Of a stretch of DNA of 64,000 nucleotides, positions 36,479 to 45,310 are shown piece after piece. A program made the position numbers and the translations under genes. The notes below the pieces were generated by a model, which ran no database searches, was not told the DNA's origin, and saw only the letters and a program-made list of their open reading frames with translations. Source of the stretch: Phyllobacterium sp. 21LDTY02-6 (GTDB taxonomy: Bacteria > Pseudomonadota > Alphaproteobacteria > Rhizobiales > Rhizobiaceae); NCBI RefSeq assembly GCF_023554255.2, contig NZ_JAMJWD020000006.1:310001-374000 (forward strand), in the 5' to 3' direction. The first letter of the stretch is position 1, and each line of letters opens with the position of its first letter.

Positions 36479-36955
36479 TTACTCCGGACGCGCAGCACGC
36501 CAGCCATATTGCTTGATGCAATCTTCCAGCGCTGCCAGCGCCTCGGAGAGATGCCTCGCCTCCACGCCGCCGATACTGCTCAGCAGGCGCCGTTGAAATA
36601 TCTGGGCCGACGCTGCGAGCTTGTCGTAGGCGCTCGTTCCGGCCGGCGTCAGTTCGAGATGCTCGATACGCCTGTCGGTCTCGTCCCGCGCGCGCTTCAG
36701 CCAATGCCGTTTTTCGAGCCCCTGCACCGCACGGCTCACTTTTGTCTTGTGCATCGACGAATGCTGGCCGATCTCCCTGGCGGTGCGCGAACCGAACTGG
36801 CCGAGCGTCGCCAGCACGCGCCATTCGGGGCGGGTGAGACCATATTCATCGCGATAGTGGCGTGCAAATCCCTGGCTTATGCCCTCGGCGACCTTGTTCA
36901 GCCGATAGGGGATGAAGTCCTCGAGAACCAGCGGTTCCTGCCCTCTGCCGGCCAT
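36479..36955 (-). CDS. MarR-family transcriptional regulator
   Basis: 158 residues from the ATG at 36955 with AGGAAGGA upstream; the longer frame is unlikely. The winged helix spans about residues 45-110 (FGSRTAREIGQHSSMHKTKV then GLEKRHWLKRARDETDRRIE), with dimerisation helices at both ends. It is divergent from hmgA, and a 30-bp dyad (GGTTACA-N16-TGTAACC) stands between the two starts, so it is very likely the repressor of the homogentisate operon. Confidence 0.92.
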   Translation of the reverse strand: MAGRGQEPLVLEDFIPYRLNKVAEGISQGFARHYRDEYGLTRPEWRVLATLGQFGSRTAREIGQHSSMHKTKVSRAVQGLEKRHWLKRARDETDRRIEHLELTPAGTSAYDKLAASAQIFQRRLLSSIGGVEARHLSEALAALEDCIKQYGWRAARPE

Positions 36956-36976
36956 GCCCGATCCTTCCTGTTGATG

Positions 36977-37006
36977 GTTACAAAATAATAGTCGCAAATG
37001 TAACCA
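36977..37006. promoter_or_regulatory. Dyad between marR-type and hmgA genes
   Basis: GGTTACA (36977-36983) and TGTAACC (37000-37006) are perfect inverted repeats with a 16-bp spacer, covering most of the 72-bp divergent gap. This is the natural place for an autoregulatory MarR operator that also controls hmgA-fahA-maiA. Confidence 0.55.
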
Positions 37007-37027
37007 GTTTCAGCGGGAGGAGCTACA

Positions 37028-38344
37028 ATGAACCTTTCCTACATGCCGGGTTTCGGCAACGACTTCGAAACGGAGTCCCTTCCGGGCGCCCTGCCGCAGG
37101 GGCAGAACTCGCCGCAGCGCTGCGCCTATGGGCTTTACGCGGAGCAATTGTCCGGATCGCCCTTCACCGCCCCACGCGGCATCAACGAGCGGTCCTGGCT
37201 TTACCGGATCAGGCCATCCGTCAAGCATAGCGGCCGCTTCCGGCGCCGGGAGCGGAACACATGGAAAACCGCTCCCAACCTGAACGATCACGAGCTTCCC
37301 ATCGGGCAGCTGCGCTGGGACCCGACGCCGATGCCCGGGCAGCCGACCGACTTCCTCGCCGCCATCCGCACGATCACGACGGCGGGCGATGTCCACGGCC
37401 AGACCGGCATGGCCGCCCACGTCTATACCGCCAATCAGGACATGGAGGACGACTATTTCTTCGATGCGGATGGCGAACTGCTGCTGGTGCCGGAGAAGGG
37501 GAGGCTCCATGTCTTCACGGAGATGGGCCGCATCGAGATCGAACCGTCGGAAATCTGCGTGATACCGCGCGGCATGATGTTCAAGGTCGCGCTGCCCGAT
37601 GGCGAGGCGCGCGGCTATATATGCGAAAACTATGGCGCGAAGTTCACCTTGCCCGATCGTGGGCCGATCGGCGCCAATTGCCTCGCCAATCCGCGCGATT
37701 TCAAGACGCCGGTCGCCGCCTTCGAGGAGAAGGAGACACCCTGCCGGCTGCATGTGAAATGGTGCGGGAATTTCTACGAGACGGTGCTGGACCACTCGCC
37801 GCTCGACGTCGTGGCCTGGCACGGAAATTATGCGCCCTATAAATACGACCTGCGCCATTTCTCTCCGGTCGGCGCGATCCTGTTCGATCATCCCGATCCG
37901 TCGATCTTCACTGTACTGACTGCGCCATCCGGCGAGGAGGGGACGGCGAATGTGGATTTCGTCATCTTTCCGCCCCGCTGGCTGGTGGCGGAACACAGTT
38001 TCCGCCCGCCCTGGTATCATCGCAACGTCATGTCGGAATTCATGGGACTTATCTACGGCCAGTACGATGCCAAGGAACGCGGCTTTGTTCCGGGCGGCAT
38101 GAGCCTGCACAACATGATGCTCGCGCATGGGCCGGATGCCATGGGCTTTGAAAAGGCCACCCGCGCCGATCTCCAGCCGCAGCGACTGAAGGATACGATG
38201 GCATTCATGTTCGAAACCCGGTTTCCGCAGCATCTGACGCGTTTCGCCGCCGAACTCGGCTCGCGGCAGGACGATTATGCCGATTGCTGGAAGGACCTGA
38301 AGAAGCGTTTCAACGGCACGCCCGAGGGAGACTGGTCCGAATGA
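37028..38344 (+). CDS. hmgA: Homogentisate 1,2-dioxygenase
   Basis: 438 residues, the normal length. The N-terminal block [20 protein letters not shown] and the iron site near residues 330-370 ([19 protein letters not shown] followed by [12 protein letters not shown]) are diagnostic. It opens the ring of homogentisate to maleylacetoacetate, the central step of tyrosine breakdown, in the cytoplasm. It is the first gene of an operon with fahA and maiA, linked by 4-base overlaps, and is divergent from a MarR gene. Confidence 0.97.
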   Translation: MNLSYMPGFGNDFETESLPGALPQGQNSPQRCAYGLYAEQLSGSPFTAPRGINERSWLYRIRPSVKHSGRFRRRERNTWKTAPNLNDHELPIGQLRWDPTPMPGQPTDFLAAIRTITTAGDVHGQTGMAAHVYTANQDMEDDYFFDADGELLLVPEKGRLHVFTEMGRIEIEPSEICVIPRGMMFKVALPDGEARGYICENYGAKFTLPDRGPIGANCLANPRDFKTPVAAFEEKETPCRLHVKWCGNFYETVLDHSPLDVVAWHGNYAPYKYDLRHFSPVGAILFDHPDPSIFTVLTAPSGEEGTANVDFVIFPPRWLVAEHSFRPPWYHRNVMSEFMGLIYGQYDAKERGFVPGGMSLHNMMLAHGPDAMGFEKATRADLQPQRLKDTMAFMFETRFPQHLTRFAAELGSRQDDYADCWKDLKKRFNGTPEGDWSE

Positions 38345-39360
38345 AACTCGCATCACTCAAGGATGGCACGCGCGACGGACGCCTGGTCGTTGTTGCGGCG
38401 GACCTCGCTTATTGCACCGACGCGTCGCACATCGCACCGAACCTGCAGGCCGCGCTCGACGAATGGAGCAGCCTCGCTCCGAAATTGCAGCAATTGGCCG
38501 GGAGCCTGCGCAACAATGCGGTGCCGATGGAGCGTTTTCACGAACATTCCGCGCTATCGCCGCTGCCGCGCGCCTATCAATGGGCGGATGGCTCCGCCTA
38601 TGTCAATCATGTGGAGCTGGTGCGGCGGGCGAGGGGGGCCGAGCTGCCGGCATCGTTCTGGTCCGATCCCTTGATCTATCAGGGAGGCTCCGACAGTTTC
38701 CTCGCACCCCGCGAACCGATCCCGCTCGCGGACGAGGCACACGGGCTCGACATGGAGGGGGAGGTGGCGGTCATCGTCGGCGATGTCCCCGCCGGTATCT
38801 CCATCGACGACGCCCGCGCATCGATCCGGCTGGTCATGCTGGTGAATGACGTCAGCCTGCGGGGGCTCATTCCGGCCGAACTCGCCAAGGGTTTCGGCTT
38901 CTTCCAGTCAAAGCCCTCATCGGCGTTTTCCCCGGTTGCGGTGACACCGGACGAGTTGGGCGATGCCTGGGATGGCGGCAAGGTCCACCTTCCCCTGCAT
39001 GTCGATGTCAATGAGGTCCCGTTCGGCCGCGCCAATGCCGGGATAGACATGACTTTCGATTTTCCGGCCCTCATCGCCCATGCCGCCAGAACGAGGCCAT
39101 TGGCCGCCGGCACCATCATCGGGTCGGGCACGGTGTCGAACAAGAAGGATGGAGGGCCGGGCGCCCCCGTCGAGGAAGGCGGAGCGGGCTATTCCTGCAT
39201 CGCCGAACTGCGCATGATCGAAACCATACGCGGCGGGATGGCAACGACGAACTTCCTGCGCTTCGGCGACATCGTGCGCATCGAGATGAGGGACCGCGCC
39301 GGGCATTCCATATTCGGCGCAATAGAGCAGCAGGTGGTGCGCCGAGCGGTGCGGCAATGA
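38341..39360 (+). CDS. fahA: Fumarylacetoacetase (FAH family)
   Basis: 339 residues from the ATG at 38341, which overlaps the hmgA stop (ATGA). It has the FAH fold with metal-binding acidic residues in [17 protein letters not shown] (about residues 135-155) and the later blocks [10 protein letters not shown] and [14 protein letters not shown]. It hydrolyses fumarylacetoacetate to fumarate and acetoacetate, the last step of the tyrosine pathway. It is translationally coupled to both hmgA and maiA. Confidence 0.94.
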   Translation: MKLASLKDGTRDGRLVVVAADLAYCTDASHIAPNLQAALDEWSSLAPKLQQLAGSLRNNAVPMERFHEHSALSPLPRAYQWADGSAYVNHVELVRRARGAELPASFWSDPLIYQGGSDSFLAPREPIPLADEAHGLDMEGEVAVIVGDVPAGISIDDARASIRLVMLVNDVSLRGLIPAELAKGFGFFQSKPSSAFSPVAVTPDELGDAWDGGKVHLPLHVDVNEVPFGRANAGIDMTFDFPALIAHAARTRPLAAGTIIGSGTVSNKKDGGPGAPVEEGGAGYSCIAELRMIETIRGGMATTNFLRFGDIVRIEMRDRAGHSIFGAIEQQVVRRAVRQ

Positions 39361-40028
39361 GCGACGATATCGTTCTCTACGATTACTGGCGCTCCTCGGC
39401 GAGCTACCGCGTGCGCATCGCGCTGAACATGCTCGAGCTGGAACATGAGACGGTTGCCGTGGACCTGACGCGCCACGAGCACCGGGAAGCGCCGAACCTC
39501 CAACGCAACAAGCAGGGCTTAGTGCCGACGCTGGCTATGGATGGGCGCTTTCTGACGCAGTCGCTCGCGATCATCGAATATCTGGACGAGGTCTATCCCG
39601 CTGCGGGGTTTCTGCCGCATGTGCCCTGGGAACGACAAAGGGTGCGGGCGCTCTCGCACGCCATCGCCATGGACATCCACCCGGTCTGCAACATGAGCGT
39701 CGTTGTTCATGTGATGGGGCTGGCCGCGGATGGCGAGGCGGCAAGGCTTGAATGGATGCGGACGTTCATCGGCGGCGGGCTGACCGCATTCGAAGCGATG
39801 CTCGCCGAGTACGGCACGGGTCTCTTCTGCCATGGCGACAGGCCGGGCATGGCCGATTTCTGCCTCGTCCCGCAGGTTTACAATGCGCGGCGGTGGGGCG
39901 TGGAGATCGACCATCTGAGCCGGATCGGCGCCATCGTCGACCGCTGCATGGCGATTGACGCCTTTATCGCGGCCCATCCCGACAATGTGAAACCCCCGGC
40001 CGATGCTATTCCGCCGCGTCGGCCTTGA
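39357..40028 (+). CDS. maiA: Maleylacetoacetate isomerase (zeta-class GST)
   Basis: 223 residues with an ATGA overlap with fahA. The N-terminal motif DYWRSSASYRVRIALNML is the zeta-class glutathione site (SSxxxRVRIAL), with NKQGLVPTLAMDGRFLTQSL further on. The Cys present in some family members at the third position of this motif is Ala here, as is common in bacteria. It isomerises maleylacetoacetate to fumarylacetoacetate with glutathione. Its 3' end overlaps the convergent hpd gene by 23 bases. Confidence 0.94.
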   Translation: MSDDIVLYDYWRSSASYRVRIALNMLELEHETVAVDLTRHEHREAPNLQRNKQGLVPTLAMDGRFLTQSLAIIEYLDEVYPAAGFLPHVPWERQRVRALSHAIAMDIHPVCNMSVVVHVMGLAADGEAARLEWMRTFIGGGLTAFEAMLAEYGTGLFCHGDRPGMADFCLVPQVYNARRWGVEIDHLSRIGAIVDRCMAIDAFIAAHPDNVKPPADAIPPRRP

Positions 40029-41118
40029 TGACGCCACGCCGAATCTGGTCCTCCTCGATCGATTCGAAGAGCGCCCTGAAATTGCCTTCGCCGAAGCCCT
40101 CATCGCCCTTGCGCTGGATGAATTCGAAGAAGATCGGCCCGATGACGGTCCTGGAGAATATCTGGAGCAGGATCCTGGTCATGCCGCCATCGACGACACC
40201 TTCGCCGTCGATGAGGATGCCGTGCTTCCTCATCCGATCGATGGGTTCGTCATGCCCGTTCACGCGTTCATGCGACTTCTCGTAATAGGTCTCCGGCGGG
40301 CCGGGCATGAATTTCAATCCATTGGCGGCCAGCCTGTCGGTGGCATCGTAGATCGCTTCCGTGCCGACGGCGATATGCTGGATGCCTTCGCCCTTGTACT
40401 TGCGCAGATATTCCTCGATCTGGCTCTTGTCGTCGGTCGATTCGTTGAGCGGTATGCGGATCTTGCCGCAAGGCGAGGTGATGGCCCGGGAGACCAGACC
40501 GGTGAAGCGGCCGGCAATGTCGAAGAAGTGGATCTGCTTGAAGCCGAACAATTCGCGGTAGAAAGCCCACCATTTGTCCATATTGCCGCGATAGACATTG
40601 TGCGTCAGGTGATCGAGGTAATAGAAGCCGACGCCTTCCGGCCTCGGGTTCCGTTCGCCGATCCATTCGAATTCGTCATCATAGGCGGAAGCCTCCGCGC
40701 CGTATTTGTCGATGAAATAGAGCAGCGAGCCGCCGATGCCGATAATGGCGGGAACGTTCAGCGCCTTGTCGTCACCCGCATAGGGTTTTGCTCCCCTGGC
40801 AACGGCATGATCGAAAGCATGCCGTGCATCGACGACCCGCCAGGCCATGGATGGAGCACAGGGCCCGTGTTCGCCGACGAACTTCATCGCGTGGGACCGG
40901 GGCTCGGCATTGATCAGATAGTTGATGTCGCCCTGGCGCCAAAGCTCGATCTTCTTCCGCTTGTGGCGCGCTATCCTGGCATAGCCCATTCTGGCGAAGA
41001 GCGCTTCCAGTTCTGCCGGTTCCGGATGAGCGAATTCGACGAACTCGAACCCATCGGTTCCGGCCGGGTTGTTTGCATCAATGGTCGCCTTCGGTGCGTC
41101 ATGCGGAAATGGGCCCAT
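40006..41118 (-). CDS. hpd: 4-Hydroxyphenylpyruvate dioxygenase
   Basis: 370 residues, two vicinal-oxygen-chelate repeats. Iron ligands of the C-terminal half are seen as His in YYLDHLTHNVYRG, His in GIQHIAVGTEAIYD, and Glu in GPIFFEFIQRKGDEGFGEG; the N-terminal repeat (DGFEFVEFAHPEPAEL) does not bind metal. It turns 4-hydroxyphenylpyruvate into homogentisate, feeding HmgA. It is convergent with maiA and divergent from an Lrp-family gene that probably regulates it. Confidence 0.97.
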   Translation of the reverse strand: MGPFPHDAPKATIDANNPAGTDGFEFVEFAHPEPAELEALFARMGYARIARHKRKKIELWRQGDINYLINAEPRSHAMKFVGEHGPCAPSMAWRVVDARHAFDHAVARGAKPYAGDDKALNVPAIIGIGGSLLYFIDKYGAEASAYDDEFEWIGERNPRPEGVGFYYLDHLTHNVYRGNMDKWWAFYRELFGFKQIHFFDIAGRFTGLVSRAITSPCGKIRIPLNESTDDKSQIEEYLRKYKGEGIQHIAVGTEAIYDATDRLAANGLKFMPGPPETYYEKSHERVNGHDEPIDRMRKHGILIDGEGVVDGGMTRILLQIFSRTVIGPIFFEFIQRKGDEGFGEGNFRALFESIEEDQIRRGVIKADAAE

Positions 41119-41230
41119 CTTCTTCCTCCATATTCAAGAGGAGTATGGCGCAGACCGGTCGCAATGTGTTTGCATTCTGGCCCGCTGGAAGTAACAATTA
41201 TGCATGAATCACGCATGGATTGGCGAGTAT

Positions 41231-41701
41231 ATGCAAATGATCGAACATCTGGATACGCAAGACCGCAAAATTCTGTCCCTGCTGCAGGAGGATGGCCGGT
41301 TGACGAACAATGAATTGTCGGAACGCATCAATCTCTCGGCGTCGCAATGTTCGCGGCGCAGGACGCGGCTGGAGGAGGAGGGCTATATTCGCGGCTATCG
41401 GGCGGAACTCGATCGCGAGAAGCTCGGCCTTGGCATCGTCAACATCATCTCGGTGACCCTTGCCACGCATAATCGCGACAATGCCCGCCGTTTCGCCGAT
41501 CTCGTTGCGAAACTGCCGGAGATCATGGAAGCGCATGCCCTGACCGGCGAGATGGACTACTTCATCAAGGTCGTGACGCCGGACTTGCGGACGCTTTCGG
41601 CCTTCGTCAACGAGGTGCTGCTGCCGCACGAATCCGTCCAGAACGTCAAGACGGCCATTGTCCTCGATACGCTGAAGGAGGACGGGCGCCTGCCTCTCTG
41701 A
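41231..41701 (+). CDS. Lrp/AsnC-family transcriptional regulator
   Basis: 156 residues from the ATG at 41231; a second ATG is at 41237 and the ribosome-binding site is weak, so the start is uncertain. It has the N-terminal helix-turn-helix (DTQDRKILSLLQEDGRLTNN then INLSASQCSRRRTRLEEEG) and a C-terminal RAM effector domain (IISVTLATHNRDNARRFADL then ALTGEMDYFIKVVTPDL). It is divergent from hpd and most likely responds to an aromatic amino acid to control hpd. Confidence 0.92.
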   Translation: MQMIEHLDTQDRKILSLLQEDGRLTNNELSERINLSASQCSRRRTRLEEEGYIRGYRAELDREKLGLGIVNIISVTLATHNRDNARRFADLVAKLPEIMEAHALTGEMDYFIKVVTPDLRTLSAFVNEVLLPHESVQNVKTAIVLDTLKEDGRLPL

Positions 41702-41747
41702 CGGAGACAAGCGCCAAGGCACGGTTGCCTTTCATGCAAATATAGGG

Positions 41748-41761
41748 TAGGGGGGTATAGT
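41748..41761. promoter_or_regulatory. G-tract operator-like sequence overlapping the dmeR translation start region
   Basis: TA-GGGGGG-TATA at 41748-41759 (six Gs at 41750-41755) fits the G-tract plus AT-flank layout of RcnR/CsoR-family sites. It ends 2 bp before the dmeR ATG, so the G run doubles as the ribosome-binding site. A repressor bound here would block both transcription and access to the start. Confidence 0.55.
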
Positions 41762-42040
41762 ATGAGCCATACGACAAAGAACAAGGCCGCGCTGCTGGGG
41801 CGGGTTCGACGCCTCAAGGGGCAGATGGAGGCCGTCGAGCGCGCGCTGGAGGCGGAAGCTCCCTGCGGCGAGATTCTCAATCTGGTCGCTTCGGTACGCG
41901 GCGCCATCAATGGCCTGATGGGTGAACTGGTCGAGGACCACATTCGGATGCACGTGGTCGATCCCGATACCGAAACGGACAAGGTGCGCTCGCAGGGTGC
42001 GGCGGACCTCATAGAAGCCCTGAGGAAATATCTGAAATGA
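41762..42040 (+). CDS. dmeR: DmeR: RcnR-type nickel/cobalt-responsive repressor
   Basis: 92 residues, all-helical CsoR/RcnR family. The four Ni/Co ligands known for RcnR are at identical positions: His3, Cys35, His60 and His64 (MSH, APCGEI, EDHIRMH). This combination distinguishes it from copper-sensing CsoR and formaldehyde-sensing FrmR. It overlaps dmeF by 4 bases (ATGA). The gene pair corresponds to the dmeRF operon of Rhizobium leguminosarum, where DmeR represses the operon until Ni or Co binds. An operator-like G tract sits just upstream. Confidence 0.9.
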   Translation: MSHTTKNKAALLGRVRRLKGQMEAVERALEAEAPCGEILNLVASVRGAINGLMGELVEDHIRMHVVDPDTETDKVRSQGAADLIEALRKYLK

Positions 42041-42999
42041 CACAGCTTGATGCGACGTCCGATGCTCACGGCCATGGCCACGTCTTTCTTGGCGACGATC
42101 ACGAGCGCAATGAACGCAGGACCTGGTTCGTCATCGCATTGACGGCGACGATGATGGTCGCCGAGATCGCGGCGGGAACGATGTTCGGCTCCATGGCGCT
42201 CGTGGCCGACGGCTGGCATATGTCCACCCACGCGGCGGCGCTGCTGATCGCGGCGCTGGCCTATCTTTATGCGCGGAGGAATGCGCGAAATCCCCGCTTC
42301 ACCTTCGGCACCGGCAAGCTCGGCGACCTTGCGGCCTTCGCCAGTGCGGTCGTGCTGGCGCTTATCGCGCTTCTCATCGGCTGGGAAAGCCTGCTGCGTC
42401 TCTCCAATCCCATCGAGATCAGTTTTCCGCAGGCGATTTCGGTCGCGGTCATCGGCCTGCTGGTCAACCTGGCCTGCGCCTGGCTGCTGCGCGACGATCA
42501 CCACCACCACGGCCATGATCATGGGCACGACCATCATGCGCACGATCATCATGAGCACCACGCCCATGGCGGCGACAACAATCTGCGCGCCGCCTATATG
42601 CACGTCCTCGCCGATGCCCTGACCTCGGTCCTCGCCATCGTCGCGCTGCTGGCCGGCAGCGTCTATGGCTGGCTCTGGCTCGACCCGGCCATGGGCCTCG
42701 TGGGCGCCGCCGTCATTGCGCGATGGTCATGGAACCTCATTCGCGATGCCGGACGGGTGCTGCTCGACTATATTCCACCGAGCGAGGATCTGCCTGACGA
42801 GATCCGGGCCGCCATCGAGAGCGACGGCGACCGGATCACCGACCTGCACGTCTGGCAGCTCGGCCCCGGCCATCATGGTGCCATCGTCGCGCTCTTGAGC
42901 GACGATCCGATGCCGCCATCGGCCTATCGCGCCAAGCTGGCCCATATACACGATCTCTCCCACGTCACCGTGGAAGTCGAACCACGCCTCGCGGCCTGA
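42037..42999 (+). CDS. dmeF: DmeF: cation diffusion facilitator for cobalt/nickel efflux
   Basis: 320 residues with six transmembrane helices. A His-rich cytoplasmic loop at about residues 153-180, between helices IV and V, contains 14 His residues. In helix II the metal site reads ADGWHMSTH (Asp58, His61, His65), the DmeF-type pattern; helix V has the HxxxD of AYMHVLADAL. It exports divalent metal (cobalt, nickel) in exchange for protons across the inner membrane. Coupled to dmeR by a 4-base overlap. Confidence 0.92.
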   Translation: MTQLDATSDAHGHGHVFLGDDHERNERRTWFVIALTATMMVAEIAAGTMFGSMALVADGWHMSTHAAALLIAALAYLYARRNARNPRFTFGTGKLGDLAAFASAVVLALIALLIGWESLLRLSNPIEISFPQAISVAVIGLLVNLACAWLLRDDHHHHGHDHGHDHHAHDHHEHHAHGGDNNLRAAYMHVLADALTSVLAIVALLAGSVYGWLWLDPAMGLVGAAVIARWSWNLIRDAGRVLLDYIPPSEDLPDEIRAAIESDGDRITDLHVWQLGPGHHGAIVALLSDDPMPPSAYRAKLAHIHDLSHVTVEVEPRLAA

Positions 43000-43091
43000 A
43001 GGACCGGCTCCTCACTCAAGAGTGATCGCGCATGGGCGGCCGGCTGTGGTTTGATCGCCATTGCGACCATATCCGCAAGGAGGAGATCACG

Positions 43092-43475
43092 ATGTTCAAT
43101 GCGAAACATATTGCGGGCGCCGGACTTCTGGCCTTGTGTTCCGCAACGGCGGCCATGGCCCATCATGGCTGGTCCTGGGCGGAAGGCGAGCAGACCGAGC
43201 TGACCGGCATCATCCGCACGGTCTCGTTCGCGCCGCCTCATCCTTCGCTTTCCGTGGATGCCAATGGCGAGAGCTGGCAGATCGATCTCGGCAATCCGCG
43301 CCAGACCGAACGGTCCGGCTTCCGCGAAGGCGCCGCCAAGCCCGGGGATGAAGTCAACGTTCTCGGCAACCGCTCCCTGGACAAGAACGAGAAACGGATG
43401 AAGGCGGTCCGCATCACCATCTCGGGCAAGAATTACGACATGTACCCGGATCGCATTAAAACGACCGGGGAATGA
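43092..43475 (+). CDS. Exported small protein of DUF6152-like family
   Basis: 127 residues from the ATG at 43092, after AAGGAGGAGA. A signal peptide (MFNAKHIAGAGLLALCSATAAMA) is followed by HHGWSWAEGEQTELTGIIRT, the start typical of the family of short periplasmic proteins with a conserved His-His-Gly motif, then an OB-like beta segment (VNVLGNRSLDKNEKRMKAVR). The function is not known. It overlaps the next gene, a small membrane protein, by 4 bases. A TCACTC-AA-GAGTGA palindrome lies about 70 bp upstream. Confidence 0.75.
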   Translation: MFNAKHIAGAGLLALCSATAAMAHHGWSWAEGEQTELTGIIRTVSFAPPHPSLSVDANGESWQIDLGNPRQTERSGFREGAAKPGDEVNVLGNRSLDKNEKRMKAVRITISGKNYDMYPDRIKTTGE

Positions 43476-43948
43476 TCTGGCCCGTCCTCGAATGGCTTGG
43501 ACAGACGCCGCCTGCGCTGGCGCTCGCCCGCAATTCCACGCTCTACATGCTGGTGAACGCAGCACATATCCTGTCGATATCGGTGCTTTTCGGGGCAATC
43601 CTGCCGCTGGACCTGCGACTTGCCGGCCTGTTCCGGCAGCTGCCGCTGACCCATGTCGGGCCGTTCCTTGCCGGCTTCGCCGCAGTCGGCGCCGCCTGCG
43701 CCATATTGACGGGTTTCATGCTTTTCAGCGTGCGGCCGGTCGTCTACGCGCAAAATCCGGCCTTCCTCGCCAAGCTCTGCATCCTCGCCATTGGAACAGT
43801 CAACGCCGTGGCGCTCCATGCGGGCAAGGGCTGGCGGGCCGCGATAGAGGATGGCGAGATCTCGACCATGGTCCGCACCGGCGCTCTCATCTCCCTGGTC
43901 GCCTGGCCATCGGCGGTCGTCGCCGGGCGCTGGATCGGCTTCCTGTGA
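43472..43948 (+). CDS. Small integral membrane protein (DUF2214/DUF6644-like)
   Basis: 158 residues, four predicted transmembrane helices (about residues 28-48, 65-85, 96-114, 138-156), with a characteristic N-terminus WLGQTPPALALARNSTLYML. It starts at an ATGA overlap with the exported protein gene, so the two act together, perhaps as a membrane complex. It could bind heme through His residues (NAAHILSISVLF, ALHAGKG) but that is only an inference. Confidence 0.7.
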   Translation: MIWPVLEWLGQTPPALALARNSTLYMLVNAAHILSISVLFGAILPLDLRLAGLFRQLPLTHVGPFLAGFAAVGAACAILTGFMLFSVRPVVYAQNPAFLAKLCILAIGTVNAVALHAGKGWRAAIEDGEISTMVRTGALISLVAWPSAVVAGRWIGFL

Positions 43949-43966
43949 GCCGACCCAGCTGCTGGC

Positions 43967-45136
43967 TTAATATATCTCCGCGACCGACTGGCCGAGCGCC
44001 ATCGCGCCGGCATAGCGCGCCTGTTGACTGGGCTGAAGCGGGTGATAGCGCGCGCCCTGCACATCGCGGAAACAGCGCTCCAATCCATGCGACCGGTAGA
44101 AACCGGCGCCGCCCGCCAGTTCCATCGCGAGTTCGGTGGTCTCGATCGCATGCCGCGCCACCAATGTCCGGCCGATCATGACGTCATTGACGGTTTCGGC
44201 CGAAGGCGCATTGCGCGCCACCGCTTCCAGCATCGAGCCATGGGCGATCCGCGCGGCCTTCAGCGCCGTATCCATTCGCCCGGCAAGGCAAAGCAAATGG
44301 TCCGCCGGCGGCCGTTTCCGCACGAGATCGACAGCGATATCCCGGGCGCGCTCGGCAACGCCGAGATAGACCGCATAGATCAGCGGAAAGGCGATCGTGG
44401 CGATGACCTGGAAGAGGGGGTGCCATTCCCCGGCCCGCCGGCTGAAGGCGACACTCGCATCCGGGACGAAAAGCCCGTCGATGATCACATCGTTCGATGC
44501 GGTGCCGCGCATCCCGAGCGTATGCCAGGTCTCTTCGACGCGGACTTCCGCGGCCGCCATGGGCACGCCGAAATGCACGACCGTGCGCGCGCCGTCGGCG
44601 CCTTCATGGATTGCGCCGGTCATCAGGATCGTGCCGGCCTCCGCGCCGGACGTGAAGGCCTTGCGTGCATTGATGCGATAGCCGCCTTCGACCTTTTCCG
44701 CCGTGCCGGAGCCGCCGATCCAGTCCGAGCCGCCGCTGGACAGGAGGATGATGCGCTCGGACGCAACCCGCTTCAGCAGCGGCGCAACCGCCTCCACCTT
44801 CTGGTGCCGCCACCGCCAGGCGGGTATCGCCACCTGGTGCGTGTGCATCGAAAAGGCGAGGGCGGTGGAGCCGCATGCCTGCGCCAGGGTGCGCAGCATT
44901 TCGGCAAGCTCCGGAACTTCCGCGCCGCGGCCGCCGAGTTCGCTGGGCACGGCGGCTTCCACCAGCCCCGCCTGTTTCAGGAGCGCGTAGTTTTCATCGG
45001 CAAAACGCTCCTCGGCATCGAGCATTCCCGCGCGGGCCGCGATGGCCGGTGCAAGCGTCTTCGCAATATCCACCACGCTCAGTTCTTCGACGGAAGCCTT
45101 GTTGGCGGTGGCTGTAACATTCGACAGGTTGGACAT
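43967..45136 (-). CDS. Acyl-CoA dehydrogenase-family flavoprotein (monooxygenase-like)
   Basis: 389 residues from the ATG at 45136 after AAGGAAAAGAAC; the longer frame upstream is not coding. It follows the acyl-CoA dehydrogenase fold: helical N-domain (RFADENYALLKQAGLVEAAV, PSELGGRG), beta-domain (TWHTLGMRGTASNDVIIDGL) and C-terminal helices (GGAGFYRSHGLERCFRDVQG). This subgroup is nearer to flavin monooxygenases of the SfnC/DszC type than to true dehydrogenases, from the missing catalytic Glu pattern, so the substrate is uncertain. It is divergent from an HxlR gene across a gap with a palindrome, hence probably its target. Confidence 0.8.
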   Translation of the reverse strand: MSNLSNVTATANKASVEELSVVDIAKTLAPAIAARAGMLDAEERFADENYALLKQAGLVEAAVPSELGGRGAEVPELAEMLRTLAQACGSTALAFSMHTHQVAIPAWRWRHQKVEAVAPLLKRVASERIILLSSGGSDWIGGSGTAEKVEGGYRINARKAFTSGAEAGTILMTGAIHEGADGARTVVHFGVPMAAAEVRVEETWHTLGMRGTASNDVIIDGLFVPDASVAFSRRAGEWHPLFQVIATIAFPLIYAVYLGVAERARDIAVDLVRKRPPADHLLCLAGRMDTALKAARIAHGSMLEAVARNAPSAETVNDVMIGRTLVARHAIETTELAMELAGGAGFYRSHGLERCFRDVQGARYHPLQPSQQARYAGAMALGQSVAEIY

Positions 45137-45194
45137 GTTCTTTTCCTTTGTTGTTCCCCCAGGGCCGATGATGCGCCTGCTCCGGTCCGCTTTC

Positions 45195-45270
45195 CAGTTC
45201 AGGAACTGTACCAGGCGTCCCGAAAGGGCGACCGCACCCGATCGAGCTAATTGGCTCCGGACCGGAACTG
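45195..45270. promoter_or_regulatory. Putative HxlR operators in the divergent promoter
   Basis: CAGTTC-AG-GAACTG at 45195-45208 is a perfect 6-bp dyad. A second GAACTG half site is at 45265-45270, and each stands after a CTCCGGWCCG copy (about 45180 and 45257). Both lie in the gap between the flavoprotein and HxlR genes. Confidence 0.45.
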
Positions 45271-45310
45271 GACTATGGTTGTCGCTGCGCGATGCAGGAG
45301 GAGGCCTCGA

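Noticed and set aside
39357-40028. MaiA as broken because the Cys of the SSC motif is Ala
   Set aside because: Bacterial zeta-class proteins often have SSA in this place, and the rest of the glutathione site and operon context are intact.
41762-42040. Copper-sensing CsoR identity for the small repressor
   Set aside because: The Cys-His-Cys set of CsoR is missing; His3, Cys35, His60 and His64 match RcnR, and the partner is a DmeF-type efflux protein.
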